From Nectonema munidae (Eukaryota > Nematomorpha > Nectonematoida > Nectonematidae), in NCBI GenBank assembly GCA_030549495.1, contig JAUIRK010001057.1, positions 714,501 to 778,500 on the forward strand: 64,000 nucleotides of DNA, in the 5' to 3' direction. Within the stretch, counting starts at the first letter, position 1. Each line of letters starts with the position of its first letter. Position numbers and translations under genes: made by a program. The notes beneath the pieces were generated by a model. The model was not told where the DNA came from. It saw nothing but the letters and a program-made list of their open reading frames with translations, and searched no databases. Shown here piece after piece: positions 52,601 through 61,604 of this stretch.

Positions 52601-55600
52601 TTTAATTTTGATTGTTTTCTTTGTTTTGACATGTGTCATAAAAGATAAGTTCGTTGTCTTGAAATATAGTATTTTTCATGTGCCTCTATGGTTTTTGAGC
52701 GGGGTAGAACTTGTTTTATGGGTGATGTTTTTGTGCTGCTGTGGCTCTCAAGTTAGACGCGTATAAATTAATGTGTTCTTTAAGAGGAAGTATGGATGTT
52801 GTGTGTTAGTGTCCACGGTGTTACCTCTTGCTAAACGCAGTGTTTTGTTTTGAATTGTTTGTATCTTTTTCAAGTTAGTGAGAGATATAACAGATCCCCA
52901 TATTGTGTATCCATATTCTAGTATGGGTCTTGTGATTTGTAGGTGTTGATGAGAATTTCTTTGTTTTCCCCCATTTTGTGCCAGTTAATGCTCTAATAAT
53001 GTTTACAGTTTTGTTTGCTTTTTCATGAGTGTTTTGCGCGTGTTTGTTGTATATGAGTTTGGGGTCGAATGTTAATCCTAATATTTTAGGATTTTTGTTA
53101 GTGTTTATTAAGGTTTTGTCAATAGTAAGATTGAGTTATGTGTTTTGTTCTGTGTTTGCTCGGGTTAAAAGTGTTGATTGAGATTTTGCTGTGTTGATTA
53201 TTAAATCATTTTTTTTAGCCATATGTTTATCTTGTTTAAATAAGATTGAATGTTTTCTTGAGCTAATTCGGTATTTGAGTGTGTTGATGTTATGGTAATG
53301 TCATCAGTGTATGTGATTAGGCTTATTTGATTGTTGTCTGGTGTTGGTATGTCTGACATGTTGAAGAGGATAGGAGAAAGTGAACTACCTTGTGGAACTC
53401 CTGAATGTGGGTGTCTTATGTGGGATTTACTGTTTTAGTACTCTGTGTACGAGTATCTTCCGCGTAAGTAGTTTGCTAAAAACTTAATGTATTGAGCATT
53501 AATGGTAGTGTTTTTAACAAGTTTAAAGTGTTGTTGTAATTGTGGGGTGAAAAGGTTTTTTGGTGTTAAATCCTCTGTCAATGTTGCGTAGCGTCTGTAG
53601 TGCTGTGGTAGTTGAATGACATTTTATGAAACCATGTTGATGTGGAATGTCCTTTTGTATGTTTTTGAGCGATGGCGGATCCAAGGGGCGGGCCTCATGG
53701 GCCTAGCCCCCCCCCCCCCCCCCCCTATGAAAAATGGACCCTTACATGTATAAAAAATAAATTTTTGCAATTTATTCATGGCAAAATAATGTTAAAAATA
53801 TGAAAACATATGTAATTAGTGATTCTAAAAGACATAATACAGCTGTCGTATTCTCTGAAGACTTTTAGCAAAATTGCAAAAAATTTAAATAGATTTCGGC
53901 CCCCTATAAGAAATTTCTGGATCCGCCACTGTTTTTGAGGATAATTTTTTCTAATAATTTCATGATTGGAGAAAGCAGAGGAATAGACGATATGATGAGC
54001 TTATGTTTTTGTCTTTGCCTGGTTTTGGAATAGAGATAACTCGTGACGTTTTCCAAATATGTGGAATTGTGTTGGTGTTAATAGCTAAATTAAAAATGTG
54101 TGTTAATAGAGAGATGACAGTTGGACCTAAGTGTTTAAGATGTATACTTGCTAAGTTGTGAGGTCCAAGAGCTTTACTAGATTTAGTGTTATGAAGTTCC
54201 TCTGATACTTCTTTTTCGTTATGTGAGTCTTAGGCAGTTGATTTAATGCTTTATTTGATGTTTTGTTAGTTTGCTTTGGTAGGATGTTTGTGAATTGCTT
54301 GTTGAAAGCTTCTGCAATTTGTGTGTTGTTTGTTTTCGTTTTTCCATTCAAACTTATGTTTCGATTTATTTCGGTTTGTGATTTTTTATTGTGTAGATTT
54401 TTGATCGTGTTCCAATATGTTTGTGTGTTAGTTTTGTGTGACCAGTTAGATGAAATATGTTTTTGTCAAATGTCAAGTTTATGTTTATTTATTTTATGTG
54501 ATATGAGTTTGTTTAATGTGTGTATTTTTTGGTTCTTGTAGTTGGTGTGTCTCTTTTGTCGATAAGTGTTTTGATGTCATAAGGTAAGGGTTTGTGTTTT
54601 TTGTGATTATGAATATTTCCTTTCAGTATGTATAAATTGCCAGCTTGTTGAATGCTTTTTGTTATAAGGTTGTTAAGAGTGTGTATGTCTGTGTTGTGTA
54701 AAAAATGTGCTTATTTTTGATAAATGTTATTGAAAAAGATTCCATTTAGCTTTGTTGTAGTTTATGTAAGTGTTCAGTGGTTCTTTATGTGTTGCATGCT
54801 TAAGTGTTATGTTAATAAGTATTGGAAGATGATTGGAAGAAAGTTTAGTGAGGTTGGTTGCTGATATGTATCTTGTGTGTGAGAGTTAGGAAGTCATGTA
54901 TGTGGGTGTGTTTGTATTGATGATTATTGCGTTGGATTTATGTATACGTTCAAGTATCTGCTCTCCTCTGTTATCAGTGTAAGGTGAATACCATGTTTTG
55001 GAATGAGCGTTCACATCTCCCACTATGATGATGTTTTTATGTTTTAATAAATAATTCAAAATTTCTGCAGTGTAAGGTTGTCAGTTACGTTTGAGTGTTG
55101 TTTCGGTGGTATGTATAAGTTGGCTATGTGGTAAGGAATTTTGTTAATTAAAATTTGAAAAAGTTGATACTCTGTGAAGTTATTTGATATTTGTGTATTT
55201 AACTCTGTGAATCTGATGTTTTGTTTGATGTATGTTATTAAACCACCTCCTCTTTTTGTGTTTGGTCTGTCATGTCTTATGAGTGTGTAGTTGACTATTT
55301 TCGGTGTTTTTATGTCATTATTTAATTTTGTTTCTTGAACCGTTATGATGTCAGGAGAGTGTTGTTGGATAAGTTGTTCTAATTTTGTGAATTTGCTTTT
55401 AAGACCGTTGATATTTACTTATAGTAGTTTAAATGTGGACTGCTAATTGTGTATTGTGTGAAGTTTTTGCCACTAAGTGTTTTGTTATTAGGGTGAGAAG
55501 CTGAAATCTTTTGTGAAAAGTGTGTTGGTTTTGCGTGTGTTGCGCATGTCCAGTTTGCGTTGTACTCTTTAAGTGAGATTTGGGTGCATTTGGGATGTAA

Positions 55601-58600
55601 CCAGTGTGCTATGTTGTGGTTGCACCTAATTGATGTAGTGTTTTTATATATATATTTGTTACATAAGTTACATATATATTTTGTTGTTCCAGTCATGGCA
55701 GCTGGTTCCTCCTGCTCTGCCTTCTTGTGCCCGGCTGGCCGATGCCCCCTATTGTATGTTTTAGCCATTTTTGTAGATTGTTTTGAGACATTTTTAAACC
55801 CACCATAAAGGCGTCTCAAGTTAGGTGACTCAATTGTCAGCGACTGCTTATTCAGTGTATTCGCCGCTATCCTATATATCTATAGGACGCTCCTCTTTCC
55901 GCAACCTGAGGACGCTCTCTAAAGCTTAGAGTAAAGCTAGTCACCTGTGCTAGTTTACAGACACCCATTTGATGTCTGACATCAGAGAAGAGCATATTGT
56001 TTATTTTACAAGTATTTGAAATCTTGGAGAACTTTTTCAAATTACATTGTACCTGGGAGAAATTGGGAAGCAATTTCAATTACCTTGTCAGTTGTCACAG
56101 ATTTAAATTGGAAGATCTTCAATTCGCAAAAACTAGGGTCCATGTTGTAATCCCAATATAAGCGATTTTGCATTTTATCGGTGCAAATACTAATACTGCT
56201 CGTTTATATCTTAAGCTGATTGTTTTATATCTGTATTATAATATTTGTTAAATGCAGCTTTAGGAAATGAAAATAAATATCAAATAAATCATTATTATGA
56301 AACCAAAGAAAGAGAAAAAGAAACAAAAAAAAGCGACCGCTATAGACAGGTCGCCGCTATACGCAGTTTGGCCACCAATTTGAATTTCCGTACATACTGT
56401 ATTAACTTTTAAAAGTGTATGTGCATGCATCCTACGTGCATTGTAGCAAACCTTAGCCAGAAAAATATCATAAATTGTGGAGATTGATTATATTTAATCA
56501 ATTTATTACAAATAACAATTTATTCGAATTTAATTACAATTTTATTTTTAACAAAATTTATGAAAATAATTTGATTTGAATTTCATGTCTTCTTGAAAAA
56601 ATCCAACATTGTATTCTGCTTTGCTTGTTACCTCTGACTCTGCTGCTCATTCAGGAAGGCATCCTCCAAGTCTTCACATCTGCGCAAGAAATCTCCATAC
56701 CCTTTGCTAATAGCAAAAGTGCAAAGATCTATGCATTTGCTGGCCTCTGAAAAATAACAGATGGATTATTTAGCAGGTGGGTGAGACTCCTCAACTTCAT
56801 CGTCGCTGTCTTTGACTATATCTTGACTAACGATTCTTTGACGATAGTCCTCCAAAGTCAAAATTGGCTCATTATTCGTTGTGGCAAGACAGGCATCAAC
56901 CTCAACAAGTTCTTGAAATGCTACTTGAAGACGCTCTCTTCAGACAGTTTCGATCTCATCGGCATTTTCTTCAGCATGTTCTATCTTAGAGTCCTTAGAT
57001 CCGATGCCACATTTTCTGAAACATTTACTGATAGTGTTAGGATCTACATCCGACCATGATCTACTAATTTTGTAAATGGCATGCAAGACGTCGGACTTCT
57101 TCAAGAGATCTAGTGCGGTCACGGTAGGATCTTGCTCCATTGGCTAATAATATGATTCAGCTGACGTTTCCTGAACTTTAGTTTGGTCGCTTGAATGATG
57201 CCCTGGTCCATGGGCTGAGTAACGGAAGTGGTGTTGGGAGGCAGAAAGAGTAGCTTAATGTTCTTCAGATGAAGTTGAGGATGGCACGAAGCATTGCCCA
57301 GGATCATGAGAATGTTTCTTTTTTGTCGACCCATCTTAACATCCAGCTTACGCATGTATACTTCGAAGAGATTACTTGTCATCCATGCCCGCTTGTTGGC
57401 GTGATAGTCCACCGGGAGGTCATTCCTATTGATTCGTCCAAAGCAACGTGGCTTGATTGACTTGCCAATAACCATCAACTGTTCTTTGTCTCAAGCGGCA
57501 TTTGCGCATAACATGACAGTGATGAGCTCTTTTTCCTCCCGAGCAATCGGAACCTTTCAGATGAAGCGTTGAGTCAACTGAGGCTTTAAAAAAGAGACCC
57601 GTCTCATCCATGTTGTAAATATTGCAGAGTTCGTAGCTTGCGCAAAGATCTGGTAATTTTGATATCCACTCAGTGATAACAGCATTGTCCACTCCATCAC
57701 TCTCTCCTTTCATCTTGCCAAAAACAATATTGTAACGTAGCCGAAATGCTTCTAACCATTAGTCGGAAGCTTTGAAGTTCTTCAGGTCAAGTTCAACTGC
57801 GAGTGCTTGAGCTTTCTCTTGCAAAAGCGGTCCACTAACTGGCAGCATACGTGCTGTTGTGTCCTTAAACCACTCGTAAAGTACGTGTTCAACGAAAGAG
57901 AAAGAGATGCGATTGAGAATGAAATAAATTTACGCATGCTTCATGACTTTCTTTTGACAGCTCTCACAAGTGAGCTGACAAGACTAGTTTTGACAGGTTT
58001 ATTGATTATAGATTGATACGTGATTCATAAGTCATAACATAAGTAATCAATCAAATTTAATAACTGTAAAACAATGCGTAAGCTGCAAGCGTAATGCATG
58101 TTGTGACAATGTTTGCACACGCACAATATCCAAGCTTGATATCGAAAAAAAAATGACATCGAATTCTGACCTCCTTTTAGCAGAGCTTTGAAACTTTTTT
58201 GATTTAGACACGACTGCATGGTCTTGCTGCTTGCAATCCCCGGATTGGGTTCTCGTTGTCGACACCTCAAATTCTGCTCAAAAAATATAATTTTACGAAA
58301 TATTGTTTGACAATCGGTGGCCGCTTTACGGAGTCAAAAAACTGTTTTTGGATGCAATACAAGTGGCCGCTGACCGCGTTGAACAGGTGACCGCTATAGA
58401 CTAGGTATATAGCACTATTTTTTCTTGTGGGGGAAATTATTTTGGCCACTATTCGCATGTGGCCGCTAACACAGGTTTGACTGTATTTACATTTAAAGCA
58501 GTCAGAAATCAAAGCATAATTGACTTATAAAATTTTCCTTGAATAAATCAAGAGCAGATCGTATCGATACCTATATTTTTGAAAAAATACAGGATTTAAA

Positions 58601-61552
58601 ATATGTTTTTCAAAGAAATAATGATATATATATATATGCAGAAAGTATATGACCGTTCATCAACGTCTAATGAGTAGAGAGTAGTTGCTGAGCCTTCACA
58701 AGGACAAAGACAACCCACACAAGTACATCTTGTATGTTTTCAGCAGGGCTGGAGAGTAAGAGTAAATTTAAAGAGTAAAGAAGTATATTTGTTGCTCCAT
58801 TACTCATATTGATTGATTGATTGAATACATCTTATTTTTAAGAACTAACATGATTTGATTTAATGTTGATATTATATTTTAGTTTTTTGTGTTTTTGTTT
58901 TTTAAGCGTTAAATAAATAATTGATTAGTAATTAGCATACTCTTAAATTTTGCTCGATGATTCTTAAGACAATGACAAAATATTTTTAAAGTAATATTTT
59001 TTATTCCAGTATGAGAGTAAAAGTTACACGGTAAATTTGCCAGACATGGTTTTTATCATACTCTCTTAGCACAATTTTGATTAGACGAAATTTGTTGAAA
59101 CAGCAATAACTATTTTTTCACTTTAAGATTTAACAAGAACGCGTTCTATGTACACTCAGAAAAATACTGCTGAAAAGCAAGCTGTCACAAGCAAGCTAGA
59201 TGTTCCCATGAATCATATGTCAATGAAAGCTCCGTCAATTTCAGATATGTACCAAATTCCTCCTTCCTTTCCATCAGGTTTTTTATATTATAAAACTCAT
59301 TTTTTCATTTCATTTTCTTGTTTTTAGAAGAATCATCAGTTCCAAGTAATATAGAACATCAACAGCATATTCCTTTGGGAGATGATGAAAAGTATAAGCA
59401 AGCTGTGGACAAAATAGCGAAGAGTTTGAGTGACAGATCTCGAATAGATAAACCATTTTCAACATCAAAGAAGAGGCCAGGCTCAGCCTTTTCAGCCTTA
59501 CAAGATGAATCCTTCGATCACTTTGTCCACTACTCCTGGTCAGATTTGGCTTCTCGGCGAAGAAGTCTTTTTCAAAATATGAAACATTGTTTCAGGACAA
59601 GTGAAGATCCTGATTTAAAAAACTTTCCAAGTGTAAAAGAATTGTCTACCCCTCACAACGCCTCAAGCAAAAGTACTATCCATTTATTTTAAATTATCTT
59701 ATGGCATTTTACTCTTTCCCCATAATTTCTTTATTCCTAAATCCGTTTTAATTAAATTTCATCATATTCTGGTAGATATCAAAAAATGTAAACGTATAGT
59801 CCACGTGAATCTTCCTTGTAAATAAATATTCTGAGTAAATGATACATTTATGAAATATATTTGATTTTGAAGAATCAAGAAAGTATCGTATTCAAGGAAG
59901 TAAAAAATAATGATCGATTCAAGAAAGATTAGACAGGATATGATCTTTCAAGATTTGTAATTCACGATGATGAAAAACTAGAACTTAATTGTCACAGAGA
60001 TTGTGTGTGTCTTCATATTACTTCAAAATATTTATTTGCAAAAAAAGATTATTTGCAGGTAGTTCGTCTTCGATGTTTCAACAGAGCAAATGCCAACAAC
60101 GTTCGAAAACTAGCTATTTAGATGTACTCAAATGTCATTCATTGAAGGCACATTCGTGAGATATAAACATAATCCTCGTGAGCCTATTGCGAATTCAGTA
60201 TCAACTGATGGATACCAAAGAATCCTTCTTTACCCCAGCTCATAAAGAAGAATACGTTAAAAGAGTTTAGCCTGACACTGCTGATAGAAAAAATTGAAGA
60301 AAAACATAAAACTTTCATTCAACCAATAAAGCCTGAACAGCATTCTAACACTATTTTCATTTATAGTAACTGTATATTTGGCACAGAGTATGTTAATCTG
60401 TAGGATTCCTTGATGGTCAGCAAATTGTAGATTTGAGAGCTTTTAAAAATGTATTATATCCTACCTAGGAAATATTAATGATATAAACTTGATATAATGG
60501 AATTTGTTTCAACAAGAAAATAAATTCAAAAGCTATTTCGGGCATGAACTTGCTTTAATACCAATCTCAATGTTTGATCGAAAGATAAATGGTAGTTACT
60601 TCTAAATCATCAAAGAAAGATTCCAGGTTGTTCAATCATCTAAAGATCTTAGAAAATAGATATTCTTTGTTTAAAAGGTTGTGCTGTTCCATGGCGTTTC
60701 CATTGGCAATCAAATCGCTCCTTGAAGGATTACATTGAATTTTTTGAGCTATGTGCCTGAATGGCTAAGGATCCATGATGTTTATTTGATATTTGACAGG
60801 TACTATCAATGAAGTACCAAGAATGCTATTAGAAGAAACCGCGCTAGTCAAATTTGAAACTGTTCATAAATTAATCCCTGCTACAGAAAATACAGTTCTT
60901 ATAACCAACCGCATAAACACACTCAAACATTGTTCTGCCCACCATGTGTAGGCTGCGCTACATTTGCAAAATTTCACAGTAAAACCAAGAAACAAACCCA
61001 GAAACAGGTCCACGCCCCTCCCTACAACTAAAAAAATAGGGCACAGTTATTGAAAAATATGCATATACACTAGTGGCAGCTAAAGAAGACTACTACAGTG
61101 AAGTTGTATGATCATCCCTGATGTTGAGCTGTTTTCATAATAAAGTCTTAAATAAAAAATATCAGTGTACAGTAAAACTTCTTCCTGCGGACACCTCACT
61201 AATCCGTACACGTCTGAATTGAGGACAATATATTGATATAATAAAGAAAAATATACTTTTTTTTAAAAAATTTTTTTATAATGGATTTTTTTTATAATCT
61301 GTTTAAGGAAAGTGGGGGGTTTTTTTAAAAAAAAAAAAAAAATTTTTTTTTAAAATTTTTTTTTTAATGTTTTTTTTATCTTTTTTAGGGAATGTGGGGG
61401 GTTTTTGTGTGTATATTATAACAACAAAAAAAAGTAAAGAAAAAAAGGAGGAGGTTTTTTTTAATAAAAAAAAAAAAATTTTTTTTGTAAAATTTTGGGA
61501 TTTTTTTTTTTTTTTTGTTTTGTGTTGTTTTGTTTTTTTTTTTTATTTTTTG

Positions 61553-61604
<52 letters not shown>

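Larger units (their letters stand above)
49405..59127. other. Junctophilin intron 7 (~9.7 kb), dense in transposons
   Basis: Contains, left to right, a hAT transposase C-terminus (50097-50470, minus), a hAT MITE (50565-51160), a pogo-type MITE (51817-52232), a LINE (about 52340-55820, minus) with a nested MITE, a pogo-type element (55853-56399) and a Tigger transposase copy (56620-58483, minus). Exons 7 and 8 join in phase, but a small extra exon cannot be excluded because this region of the protein is not conserved. Confidence 0.8.

Noticed and set aside
54263-54541. 92-codon + frame rich in Phe/Cys/Val
   Set aside because: Antisense of LINE coding sequence on the minus strand.
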